Below are positions 1 through 6,255 of a stretch of DNA of 10,782 nucleotides, piece after piece. Source of the DNA: Dehalococcoidales bacterium (lineage in GTDB: Bacteria > Chloroflexota > Dehalococcoidia > Dehalococcoidales > JAUXAE01). A program made the translations under genes and the position numbers. The DNA lies in contig JAUXAE010000030.1 of assembly GCA_030620035.1 (NCBI GenBank), forward strand, positions 1 to 10,782. The letters run 5' to 3'. Every line of letters begins with the position of its first letter. Within the stretch, counting starts at the first letter, position 1. Below the pieces are notes generated by a model. It was not told the DNA's origin and made no database searches. It saw nothing but the letters and a program-made list of their open reading frames with translations.

Positions 1-80
1 ATATCAGCCCAAGATATTTCCAAACCCGAATCCACATTCTACCATCGAATACAACCCCTTGCCATACATCTTACTCATAA

Positions 81-157
81 AGGGGGTTTAAGGGGCGAAG
101 CCCCTTCTAAAAACAACTTCCCCCTCTTCTTTGAAGGAGAGGGGGATTAAGGGGGTG
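81..157. repeat. Compound G/C-rich intergenic repeat with two hairpins
   Basis: This gene-free stretch contains two compact hairpins and a short direct repeat. Hairpin one (90-106) is AAGGGGC, a GAA loop, then GCCCCTT, seven base pairs. Hairpin two (119-146) begins TCCCCCTC and closes on GAGGGGGA, about 12 pairs with one T-G pair and a four-base loop. The sequence AGGGGGTTTAAGGGG at 81-95 recurs at 140-154 with one mismatch. It lies just past the end of the minus-strand gene at 171, so the hairpins could stop transcription from that gene, although no T-run follows them on that strand. The layout resembles dispersed intergenic repeats in bacterial chromosomes; copy number cannot be judged from one window. 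Bases 1-80 show nothing I can name. Confidence 0.5.
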
Positions 158-170
158 AGGTAGTCAGCAG

Positions 171-935
171 TTAGCCGCCATTCTTGACGACGAAGTTCTT
201 AAGCGTGCCTATCGGCTTAATCCTGACCTCCACGGTATCACCGGGGTACATCGGGCCCACACCGCTAGGGGTGCCGGTGGCGATAATATCGCCCGGCAGC
301 AGGGTCATCACATGAGAGATGAAGTTGATAATCTCGGGTATGGAGTAGATGAGGTCACTGGTACTAGCCCGCTGCTTCAACTTGCCGTTTAGATAGGTCT
401 CAACAACCACATTAGCCGGGTCAAGCTCGGTCTCAATCCAGGGACCGACGGCGGCGAAGGTGTCAAAGCCCTTGGCCCGGGTCCACTGGTTATCACGGTA
501 CTGCAGGTCGCGGGCAGTGACATCATTAAAGCAGGTATAACCCAGCACATAGTCCAGGGCATCGGCCACCGATACCCGCCACACCGGTTTCTTTATCACC
601 ACCGCCAGCTCACCCTCGTAGTCAACCCGGTGTGATGACGACGGATAAACAATGTTATCCCCATGACCTATCACCGCCGTTGACGGCTTTAAGAAGGTTA
701 AAGGGGAATCGGGCACAGGTGAATTAAGCTCCCGGGCATGGTCGTGATAGTTAAGCCCCAGGGCGATTATTTTAGACGGCTGGCAGGGAGCCAGCAGCCT
801 AACCTGCCCAAGCGGGTAATGCTGGTCACCAGGCCTTAGATGGCGGAAGGGCTTGTCCTCAATCCCCTGAATGGTCTGTCCCTTTAACAGGCCATATCTA
901 GCCCGACCGTCAACAGCAAAACGGACAATCTTCAT
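171..935 (-). CDS. Fumarylacetoacetate hydrolase family protein
   Basis: This is a 254-residue member of the fumarylacetoacetate hydrolase (FAH) superfamily, cytosolic metal-dependent enzymes that cleave or hydrate 2-oxo acids (acylpyruvases, oxaloacetate decarboxylases, 2-oxohepta-3-ene-1,7-dioate hydratases/isomerases). A short N-terminal domain (1-50) precedes the catalytic fold. Visible family signatures are FLKP (81-84), the metal ligands in DYEGEL (E107, E109), D138 in FNDVTARD, K155 in the KGFDTF loop, and GTPSGVG (221-227). Length is normal for the single-domain bacterial type. The ATG at 935 has no Shine-Dalgarno sequence upstream, and a promoter lies so close that the leader would be only about 7 bases. 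The true substrate cannot be read from sequence, and no aromatic-degradation genes are nearby to suggest one. Family assignment is firm; specific function is open. Confidence 0.9.
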   Translation of the reverse strand: MKIVRFAVDGRARYGLLKGQTIQGIEDKPFRHLRPGDQHYPLGQVRLLAPCQPSKIIALGLNYHDHARELNSPVPDSPLTFLKPSTAVIGHGDNIVYPSSSHRVDYEGELAVVIKKPVWRVSVADALDYVLGYTCFNDVTARDLQYRDNQWTRAKGFDTFAAVGPWIETELDPANVVVETYLNGKLKQRASTSDLIYSIPEIINFISHVMTLLPGDIIATGTPSGVGPMYPGDTVEVRIKPIGTLKNFVVKNGG

Positions 936-949
936 GAGATTTAAGCGTA

Positions 950-978
950 ATTTTAACGGCTCGGCCCAAAGATTGCAA
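950..978 (-). promoter_or_regulatory. Predicted promoter for the FAH-family gene, very short leader
   Basis: Read on the minus strand, TTGCAA (973-978) and TAAAAT (950-955) are separated by 17 bases, a standard housekeeping-sigma spacing. The -10 box ends 14 bases before the ATG, so transcription would begin about 7 bases upstream of the start codon. That fits the absence of a Shine-Dalgarno sequence and suggests a leaderless or near-leaderless message. Confidence 0.5.
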
Positions 979-1001
979 GCAATGTCAGCGGCCTCTGCTC
1001 C

Positions 1002-1030
1002 TTGACACAGGTGAGGCAGATTGCTAAACT
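1002..1030 (+). promoter_or_regulatory. Predicted promoter for the cobO gene
   Basis: A full consensus -35, TTGACA (1002-1007), is followed after 17 bases by TAAACT (1025-1030), which differs from TATAAT at two positions. The expected transcription start is near 1037, inside the left arm of the inverted repeat at 1036-1063. It is back to back with the minus-strand promoter at 950-978, with 23 bases between the two -35 boxes. Confidence 0.65.
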
Positions 1031-1035
1031 GAAGC

Positions 1036-1063
1036 GATTATAGCCTGTTACCAGGCTATAATC
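1036..1063 (+). promoter_or_regulatory. Perfect 12-bp inverted repeat at the cobO transcription start
   Basis: GATTATAGCCTG (1036-1047), loop TTAC, then the exact reverse complement (1052-1063). Because it begins at the predicted first transcribed base, it could be a repressor operator or a hairpin at the very 5' end of the message. Its right arm can also pair with TATAGC at 1065-1070 (GCTATA, loop ATCA, TATAGC; 1055-1070), giving a smaller mutually exclusive hairpin that abuts the ribosome-binding site AGGAGG (1071-1076). The repeat is seen directly; its role is inferred. Confidence 0.6.
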
Positions 1064-1086
1064 ATATAGCAGGAGGTTTAATTGAA

Positions 1087-1644
1087 TTGAGCCAAGAAGC
1101 ACACCAGAACTCCTCGCCGGCACTGGACAGAGGCCTGGTTTCCATCTACACCGGCCAGGGCAAGGGTAAGACCACCGCCGCCATCGGTTCAGTAGTCCGC
1201 GCCGTAGGTCACGGTTTAAGGGCCTATGTCATTTTCTTTGTGAAGGGCAAAGACTATATTCACGGGGAACTCCAGGCCCTGGCCCAGCTGCCCAATGTCA
1301 CCACAACCAGCTTTGGTCAAAGGGGCTGGGTTAAAAACAATATCAAGCCAGAGCACAAAGAGCAGGCCAAGCAGGCTTTAGGCACCGCCCGCCAGGCCAT
1401 GCTCAGCGGCAAATATGATCTGGTAGTGCTGGATGAGATAAACATAGCCATCGCCAGCAAGCTAGTTAAAGTGGATGATGTAATTGGGCTTATCAATGAC
1501 AAGCCCCAGAATGTAGAGCTTATCCTCACCGGCCGCTACGCCGACCCCAGGCTGGTTAGAATTGCTGACCTTGTTTCCGAGATACTGATGATTAAGCACC
1601 CCTACACGGAAGGGGTAAGGGCCAGAAAAGGGATTGAATATTAA
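1087..1644 (+). CDS. cobO: Corrinoid adenosyltransferase, CobO/BtuR type
   Basis: This 185-residue cytosolic enzyme transfers the adenosyl group of ATP to cob(I)alamin or cob(I)yrinic acid a,c-diamide, giving the adenosyl form of B12. The P-loop GQGKGKTT (23-30) is the distinctive Walker A of the CobA/CobO/BtuR family. A Walker B DLVVLDE (111-117), LTGR (147-150) and the C-terminal HPYTEGVRARKGIEY match the family closely, and the length is usual. The start is a TTG at 1087, ten bases after a strong AGGAGG; no in-frame ATG fits. It has its own promoter and an unusual inverted-repeat leader. No other B12 biosynthesis gene is adjacent, so it may serve salvage or de novo synthesis. The leader is about 50 bases, too short for a cobalamin riboswitch. 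The next gene follows after 76 bases. Confidence 0.93.
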   Translation: MSQEAHQNSSPALDRGLVSIYTGQGKGKTTAAIGSVVRAVGHGLRAYVIFFVKGKDYIHGELQALAQLPNVTTTSFGQRGWVKNNIKPEHKEQAKQALGTARQAMLSGKYDLVVLDEINIAIASKLVKVDDVIGLINDKPQNVELILTGRYADPRLVRIADLVSEILMIKHPYTEGVRARKGIEY

Positions 1645-1720
1645 ACCCGCTGGTCAATCTTTTGTCTAGCCCTCGGCAGAATGAGCCGCCATTGGCTAAA
1701 AGAGATTAAGGAGGAAAATC

Positions 1721-2821
1721 ATGAAAATAACACTGAGCGTAATCAAGGCTGATATTGGTGGCTATGTCGGCCACTCTGAATCTCACCCGGCTTGCCTGGC
1801 CAAGGCCGCTGACTGCCTGGCTCCAGCCAAGGAGAAGGGCCTGCTGATTGACTACCATGTAACCAAGTGTGGTGACGACCTGCAACTGATTATGACCCAC
1901 CAGCAGGGTGAGGGTGATGAAAAAATCCATAAACTGGCCTGGGACACCTTTGTTGAGTGCACCGAGGTAGCCAGAAAGTTGAAGCTCTACGGGGTCGGGC
2001 AGGACCTCTTAGCTGATGCCTTTTCGGGCAATGTCAAGGGGATGGGTCCCGGCGTCGCCGAAATGGAGATTAGCGAGCGCCCTTCTGAGCCGGTCATAAT
2101 CTTTATGGCCGATAAGACCTCCGCCGGGGCCTGGAATCTGCCCCTATATAAGATGTTCGCCGACCTATTCAATATCATCGGGTTGGTTATCGCCCAGAAT
2201 ATGCACGGCGGCTTTGCCTTTGAGGTACACAATGTCAAAGAACACCAGAAGATAGTATTTAACGCTCCCGAGGAGATCTATGACCTGCTGGTCTTCATCG
2301 GCGCCCCATCACGCTACATGGTAAAGGCCGTCTACCACCGGGAAACGGGTGAAATAGCCGCCGTATCGTCCACCCAGAAGCTGGCTCTAATTGCCGGCCG
2401 TTATGTGGGCAAGGACGACCCGGTCTGTATCGTCCGCGCCCAGGGACAATTCCCGGCGGTGGGTGAGGTGCTGGAGCCCTTTACTCAGCCGGTGTTGGTC
2501 GAGGGCTGGATGCGGGGCTCCCACCATGGCCCCCTGATGCCGGTAGCTATTGAGGATAGCACCCCGGCCCGCTTTGACGGCCCACCCAGGGTGATAGCCG
2601 TTGGTTTTCAACTGGCCGAGGGCAAACTAATAGGACCCCGCGATATGCTTGCCGATAAGTCCTTTGACAAGGCCCGCCGGCTAGCCAATGACCTGGCCGA
2701 TATTATGCGTTACCACGGTCCTTTTGAGCCCCACCGCCTGCCCCTGGAGGAAATGGAATACACCACCATGCCCCAGGTACAGGAAAAGCTGACCGGCAGG
2801 TTTGAGCCCATAACGGACTAA
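1721..2821 (+). CDS. Fructose-1,6-bisphosphate aldolase/phosphatase, archaeal type (class V FBPase)
   Basis: This 366-residue enzyme belongs to the bifunctional gluconeogenic family that condenses triose phosphates to fructose 1,6-bisphosphate and then removes the 1-phosphate, making gluconeogenesis one-way. It is known mostly from archaea and deep-branching or anaerobic bacteria. The characterised family relies on a metal-binding cluster and a lysine that forms a Schiff base. Matching residues here, shifted by one, are D11 and H18 (KADIGGYVGHSESH), D52 and D53 (CGDDLQL), Q94 (GVGQD), D131 and K132 (MADKTSAGAW), and Y228 with K231 (GRYVGKDDP), the expected tyrosine and Schiff-base lysine. Length is full. 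ATG 1721 sits six bases after AAGGAGG (1708-1714). It ends four bases before rdgB, suggesting coupled translation. No classical FBPase is present in the window. Confidence 0.93.
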   Translation: MKITLSVIKADIGGYVGHSESHPACLAKAADCLAPAKEKGLLIDYHVTKCGDDLQLIMTHQQGEGDEKIHKLAWDTFVECTEVARKLKLYGVGQDLLADAFSGNVKGMGPGVAEMEISERPSEPVIIFMADKTSAGAWNLPLYKMFADLFNIIGLVIAQNMHGGFAFEVHNVKEHQKIVFNAPEEIYDLLVFIGAPSRYMVKAVYHRETGEIAAVSSTQKLALIAGRYVGKDDPVCIVRAQGQFPAVGEVLEPFTQPVLVEGWMRGSHHGPLMPVAIEDSTPARFDGPPRVIAVGFQLAEGKLIGPRDMLADKSFDKARRLANDLADIMRYHGPFEPHRLPLEEMEYTTMPQVQEKLTGRFEPITD

Positions 2822-2825
2822 CAGG

Positions 2826-3437
2826 ATGGCCAAACTACTCCTGGCGACCAACAACCAGGCCAAGGTGGGCGAGTATAGGAGCCTGCTCAGAGATATTGCC
2901 TATCAGCTGGTTACACCGATAGAGGTGGGCATCAACACCACCGTGGCCGAGGTCGGCCAAAGTCTAGAAGAAAATGCCCAGCTTAAGGCAACCACCCTGG
3001 CTACTAGCAGCCAACTGATAACCATGGCTGATGATTCCGGGCTTGAGGTTGATGCCTTAGGCGGTGAGCCAGGGGTACTCTCGGCCCGCTACGCCGGGGA
3101 GCAGGCCAGTAATAGCCAGCGGATTAACTACCTGCTTGAGCGGCTCAAGGGTGTACCCCGGGAAAAACGTACTGCCCGCTTCCGCTGTGTCATTGCCATC
3201 GCTACACCAGATGGCCAGGTCAAGCTGTGCCACGGTCAGTGTCCCGGCCTTATCACCCTTGAACCCAGGGGGGAGCAGGGCTTCGGCTACGACCCCATCT
3301 TTTACCTGCCCCGGTTAGGCAAGACAATGGCCGAGCTACCCCTAGAGGTAAAAAACCAGGTCAGCCATCGGGGGCAGGCGGCCAGGGAAGCGGCCAAGTA
3401 CCTAGAGCGGTTAAGGAACCGGCAGGGTTTGTCGTAG
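2826..3437 (+). CDS. rdgB: XTP/dITP pyrophosphatase, RdgB/HAM1 family
   Basis: This 203-residue cytosolic enzyme hydrolyses non-canonical purine nucleoside triphosphates (dITP, XTP, ITP) to monophosphates, keeping deaminated bases out of DNA and RNA. Motifs run in the expected order: ATNNQAK (7-13) at the triphosphate site, the metal-binding EEN (48-50), ADDSGLEV (68-75) with the catalytic aspartate, SARYAG (86-91), GFGYDPIF (152-159) and KNQVSHRGQA (176-185), the base-recognition SHR segment. Length is normal. The ATG lies only four bases after the stop of the upstream gene, with no separate strong ribosome-binding site, so translation is probably coupled. It immediately precedes dnaN, but dnaN has its own promoter. 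Confidence 0.95.
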   Translation: MAKLLLATNNQAKVGEYRSLLRDIAYQLVTPIEVGINTTVAEVGQSLEENAQLKATTLATSSQLITMADDSGLEVDALGGEPGVLSARYAGEQASNSQRINYLLERLKGVPREKRTARFRCVIAIATPDGQVKLCHGQCPGLITLEPRGEQGFGYDPIFYLPRLGKTMAELPLEVKNQVSHRGQAAREAAKYLERLRNRQGLS

Positions 3438-3452
3438 TTTTTAACTAGCCCC

Positions 3453-3481
3453 TTGAGTATCGCTGACTATTGGTATATACT
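3453..3481 (+). promoter_or_regulatory. Predicted dnaN promoter
   Basis: TTGAGT (3453-3458) and TATACT (3476-3481) are 17 bases apart in the 79-base gap after rdgB. Expected start of transcription is near 3488, leaving a leader of about 29 bases that carries the GGGGGTGG ribosome-binding site before the ATG at 3517. Confidence 0.6.
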
Positions 3482-3516
3482 AGACCACTACAGCAAATAA
3501 CCATCGGGGGTGGATT

Positions 3517-4653
3517 ATGAAACTATCATGCCTTCAGGAGAACCTAAATCGTGGCCTTAGCCTAGTAGGGCGGGCCGCCGCCACCAGAACAACACTGCCC
3601 ATAACCAATAACATACTGCTGGCCAGCGACCAGTCCCGCCTTAAGCTGGCGGCCACCAACCTGGAAATGGCCATCAGCTGCTGGATTGGGGCCAAGATAG
3701 AGGAGGAGGGGGCCATTACCGTGCCCGCCCGGCTGCTTACCGAGTTTATCAGCTCCCTGCCCAACGACAAGATTGACATCAGCCTTTCCCCCCGCTCAAA
3801 GACCCTGAAACTGAAGTGTGCCCGGTTTGAGGCCAGAATCAGCGGTGTTGACGCCAAGGATTTCCCGCCGATTCCCAAGATTGAGGACGGCATCAGCACC
3901 AAGGTCGAGGCAGACGCCCTGCGTCAGGCCATTGGCCAGGTTGTCTTCGCCGCCGCTATTGATGAGTCCCGCCCGGTGCTCACCGGTGTTGATGCCGAAT
4001 TTGACGGCGAGCTATTGACCCTGGCGGCGGCCGACGGCTTCAGGCTAGCCGTCTACAAACTGCCCCTGGCTGAGCCGGTAAAGCCCAAGGCCAAGGTCAT
4101 CATCCCGGCCCGGACTTTGGGTGAACTAAACCGGCTGGCCACTGACCAAGAAGAGGCCATTACTATAACGGCAGACACAAATAAGGGCCAGATTCTGTTC
4201 CGCCTGAAGAACATTGAGCTGGTGTCACAACTGGTGCAGGGCAGCTTCCCGCAGTATAACCAGCTGATACCGCAGAGCTACACTACCCGGGCAGTGGTTG
4301 ATGTGTCCCAGTTCCAGATGGCCACCAAGACAGCGGCCATCTTTGCCCGTGACGGCGGCGGTATTGTCCGGCTGGTAATGACCCCGGGCAGTGGAACGAC
4401 ACCAGGCAGGCTTACCGTTTCCGCCCGCTCCGAGGAGATAGGCGATGATGTTGGTGAGATTGACGCCACTGTCGAGGGAGAAGAGGCCAAGATTGCCTTT
4501 AACGGCAAATACCTGACCGATGTTCTGGGTGTGCTTCGGGAACAACAGGTGGCCCTTGAGGTTACCACGGCGTCAAGCCCCGGCGTCATCCGCCCGGTAG
4601 GGGTAGACAACTACATCCATGTCATCATGCCCATGTTTGTCCAGTGGGACTAG
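3517..4653 (+). CDS. dnaN: DNA polymerase III beta subunit (sliding clamp)
   Basis: This 378-residue protein is the ring-shaped processivity clamp: two copies encircle DNA and tether the replicative polymerase. The three repeated clamp domains fall at roughly 1-120, 125-245 and 250-378. Recognisable stretches are the N-terminal RGLSLVGRAAATRTTLPITNN region (from residue 12), the RPVLTGV segment opening domain two, the AADGFRLA stretch (around 170), FPQYNQLIP (around 245), FNGKYLTDVL in domain three, and a C-terminal HVIMPMF segment matching the usual VMPM(R/K)L end that forms part of the partner-binding pocket. This copy continues to VQWD. Length is normal. It is not beside dnaA or gyrB here, so it is away from the classical origin cluster. 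The last codons contain a 14-base sequence repeated at 6172-6185. Confidence 0.96.
   Translation: MKLSCLQENLNRGLSLVGRAAATRTTLPITNNILLASDQSRLKLAATNLEMAISCWIGAKIEEEGAITVPARLLTEFISSLPNDKIDISLSPRSKTLKLKCARFEARISGVDAKDFPPIPKIEDGISTKVEADALRQAIGQVVFAAAIDESRPVLTGVDAEFDGELLTLAAADGFRLAVYKLPLAEPVKPKAKVIIPARTLGELNRLATDQEEAITITADTNKGQILFRLKNIELVSQLVQGSFPQYNQLIPQSYTTRAVVDVSQFQMATKTAAIFARDGGGIVRLVMTPGSGTTPGRLTVSARSEEIGDDVGEIDATVEGEEAKIAFNGKYLTDVLGVLREQQVALEVTTASSPGVIRPVGVDNYIHVIMPMFVQWD
4633..4646. repeat. Left copy of 14-base direct repeat (3' end of dnaN)
   Basis: ATGTTTGTCCAGTG lies inside the last codons of dnaN and encodes MFVQ plus part of the next codon. An identical copy sits at 6172-6185. The two copies flank the AT-rich membrane-protein gene with a period of 1539 bases, as expected for the ends of an inserted segment, although 14 bases is short enough that coincidence is possible. 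Confidence 0.45.
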
Positions 4654-4667
4654 TAATTTAGATTAAT

Positions 4668-4700
4668 AAAAAAGGGGAGCCAAATGTGCTCCCCTTTTTT
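4668..4700. terminator. Strong symmetrical intrinsic terminator after dnaN
   Basis: A perfect 13-pair stem, A6-GGGGAGC (4668-4680) against GCTCCCC-T6 (4688-4700), with loop CAAATGT. The G/C core followed by six T bases starts 15 bases after the dnaN stop. The A-run on the left gives a matching T-run on the minus strand, so it should also end transcription arriving from the convergent membrane-protein gene. Confidence 0.9.
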
Positions 4701-4704
4701 CACC

Positions 4705-4735
4705 CCGATGTCCTACTCTACTAACAGGACGTCGG
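4705..4735. repeat. Imperfect 10-bp inverted repeat between convergent genes
   Basis: CCGATGTCCT (4705-4714) faces AGGACGTCGG (4726-4735) across an 11-base loop, with a single T-G pair. It lies just past the terminator and before the stop of the minus-strand gene, so it may act as an additional terminator-like hairpin or mark the edge of the AT-rich segment. No T-run follows the stem on either strand. Confidence 0.45.
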
Positions 4736-4779
4736 AAATGCCAACTGCAGCAAGAATGTTGTAGATAAATTGAATAATC

Positions 4780-5991
4780 CTAAGGCTGTTCATCAGATGT
4801 ACCATAGGTTTTTAAAATAGTAGCAATTCTCGTATTCAAGATTTTCAAATGCTGAGAAATTTCATCTACGGCCTCAGTAAATTTCAGATCTAAATCATCA
4901 ACTGTATCAGAAATATCGGCTGCGCTGCTCATCAATATAAGTCGTGTTCTAAGAGGTCTGATAAGCTCTGGGGTGGTTCGGATAATTCCTTTTACCTTGT
5001 CAACTGAGTTATGAAGAGACTCTATCAGTGGCATGGCTAGAGAAGATTGATCTTCTTCGCTCGTTTGGGATTCATGATAGATGTTTTCTAAATTGTTAAT
5101 GGTGCTCAATGCTCCTGTTAATTCCGCTGCGGCTTCACGATAAATAGATAGTAATTTGACTACATATTCTTCCAGAACATCATAGGCACGAAGTCCAGTT
5201 AATGCGATATTAGTTTGAATGACTGCGTTTTCAATACTGATTTCTCCCAACATTAACTGACGCCTAATATCAATTAACGAATCTAATATCAGGAGTCCTC
5301 GAGGCACACGTATTAAAAGTACTATAAGATAGAATGATGCAGCTACTAGTAAGGTTAGCCGAATATCATTAAAAGACGTGCTACTAGAGTTCAGTAATAG
5401 TTCGATGTGGCGCCATATTATGAATAAAAGTAAAGCGCTAAATAAGACACTTACTATAACATTTAGATTTCTCTTCAGTGGAGAACTTAGAATGGGTAAT
5501 TGAAGAAAAACGAGAGCAAAACTAAACAATACTGCTATGATAATCACCGCTGCAAAGATTATTGATAAGGTCGTGATTAATGTACCTACATCATCTGAAA
5601 ATATTATAGACGCAAAGATTAGAAAGGCGCCTTGTCCTATAAGCAAGATGAAGAAGCGCCAGTTTCTTATTTGGGACGCTACGTTTATGAAGCGTGCTTG
5701 TTTCTGATTGTTTGTGCTAAGTGAATCAAAGACGCCGGAAATAGAAAAGTACAAATACTGCGTTAATGACAAAACGAAAAGCAAGCCTATTACGTTCTGA
5801 AAAGAATATTCGCCTGATTCAAGGGCATCAAGCAGAAGCCATCCTAGTGTAGCAAGGCCAACCAATATTGCCCACATATTCCAACCAGGGCGTTTAATAT
5901 CACCACTCAGATTGTTAATTTCAGAATCCAGATAATTATAAAATTCCCCCCGCTGAGAGGTGTCGAGATTTATGTTCTTTTGGTCATTCAT
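4780..5991 (-). CDS. Uncharacterised multi-pass membrane protein with helical C-terminal domain (AT-rich, probably acquired)
   Basis: I do not recognise this 403-residue protein. A short polar N-terminus (about 1-37) leads to six probable membrane helices, near residues 38-57, 68-87, 113-132, 137-165, 176-195 and 210-229. A roughly 170-residue soluble, probably all-helical C-terminal part follows, rich in Leu, Ile, Glu and Asp, with a low-complexity acidic break around 308-318. No enzymatic motif is visible; a sensor, scaffold or effector role would be a guess. Base composition is strikingly different: two 60-base lines counted here are 37% and 33% GC against 63% for a line in dnaN. It is alone, opposite in direction to its neighbours, and flanked by a 14-base direct repeat. 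The ATG at 5991 is preferred over the adjacent TTG at 5994; a GGGAA lies about 13 bases upstream as a weak ribosome-binding site. Confidence 0.85.
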   Translation of the reverse strand: MNDQKNINLDTSQRGEFYNYLDSEINNLSGDIKRPGWNMWAILVGLATLGWLLLDALESGEYSFQNVIGLLFVLSLTQYLYFSISGVFDSLSTNNQKQARFINVASQIRNWRFFILLIGQGAFLIFASIIFSDDVGTLITTLSIIFAAVIIIAVLFSFALVFLQLPILSSPLKRNLNVIVSVLFSALLLFIIWRHIELLLNSSSTSFNDIRLTLLVAASFYLIVLLIRVPRGLLILDSLIDIRRQLMLGEISIENAVIQTNIALTGLRAYDVLEEYVVKLLSIYREAAAELTGALSTINNLENIYHESQTSEEDQSSLAMPLIESLHNSVDKVKGIIRTTPELIRPLRTRLILMSSAADISDTVDDLDLKFTEAVDEISQHLKILNTRIATILKTYGTSDEQP

Positions 5992-6023
5992 CAAATTCTA
6001 ATTCCCAAAATTAAATATTGAAT

Positions 6024-6041
6024 TGATAATACATTGTATCA
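6024..6041 (-). promoter_or_regulatory. Possible extended -10 promoter overlapping an inverted repeat, for the membrane-protein gene
   Basis: On the minus strand TGATACAAT (6033-6041) is an extended -10 (TG, one base, TACAAT) about 41 bases upstream of the ATG. No good -35 is seen at the right distance. The same bases form an inverted repeat, TGATA, eight bases, TATCA (6024-6041), which could be an operator covering the -10. Both readings are tentative in such AT-rich sequence. Confidence 0.35.
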
Positions 6042-6120
6042 TCGCTTGGAAAATTCATTAGATGTAGTCAAAATATAACAGGAACAATGTCTTAAATCAA
6101 TTATCTTGGGAGGATATCAA

Positions 6121-6255
6121 TTGTCTCTCTGCCTTCCGGATAATCGTAAGTACAAGAAATCAGACATCCCGATGTTTGTCCAGTGTCCGGCTAGGCTCAT
6201 TGCCCCAGCTATACTGGCTGTGCTATATTTAGCTGTAAATGGCAGCCAAAATTGA
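6121..6255 (+). CDS. Possible 44-residue small ORF overlapping the argJ start
   Basis: A TTG at 6121, seven bases after a good ribosome-binding site (GGGAGG, 6108-6113), opens 44 codons that end with TGA at 6253-6255, so it overlaps the first 17 bases of argJ in a different frame. The predicted peptide has a basic middle (NRKYKK) and a hydrophobic C-terminal stretch (LIAPAILAVLYLAV). It includes the segment IPMFVQ, which echoes MPMFVQ at the end of DnaN because the 14-base repeat falls in the same phase. If translated, it could couple to argJ, which has no ribosome-binding site of its own. I see no clear promoter for it, and chance cannot be excluded. Confidence 0.25.
   Translation: MSLCLPDNRKYKKSDIPMFVQCPARLIAPAILAVLYLAVNGSQN
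6172..6185. repeat. Right copy of 14-base direct repeat
   Basis: ATGTTTGTCCAGTG, identical to bases 4633-4646 in dnaN. It marks the right side of the AT-rich interval, after which base composition returns to the high-GC pattern of argJ. Confidence 0.45.
6200..6229 (+). promoter_or_regulatory. Possible argJ promoter giving a near-leaderless message
   Basis: TTGCCC (6200-6205) and TATATT (6224-6229) are 18 bases apart. Transcription would begin near 6236, only a few bases before the argJ ATG at 6239. That agrees with the lack of a Shine-Dalgarno sequence there, but it competes with the idea that argJ is translated by coupling to the upstream small ORF. Confidence 0.4.

Noticed and set aside
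81..155. G-quadruplex
   Set aside because: Four G-runs exist, but they are spread over 75 bases with C-rich pairing partners between them, so hairpins are more likely.
1057..1062. Perfect TATAAT as the cobO -10 box
   Set aside because: It lies in the right arm of the palindrome, with no -35 at 16-18 bases upstream; the TTGACA-17-TAAACT pair is better.
1036..1086. Cobalamin riboswitch upstream of cobO
   Set aside because: The transcribed leader is about 50 bases and lacks the B12-box; cobalamin riboswitches are around 200 bases. The inverted repeats are described separately.
6024..6041. ArgR-type arginine operator
   Set aside because: The TGATA/TATCA inverted repeat does not match an ARG box well and sits over the membrane gene's -10 box, about 200 bases from argJ.
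4647..6171. Insertion sequence or transposon
   Set aside because: No transposase or integrase is encoded and no terminal inverted repeats were found at the edges; only the 14-base direct repeat supports mobility.
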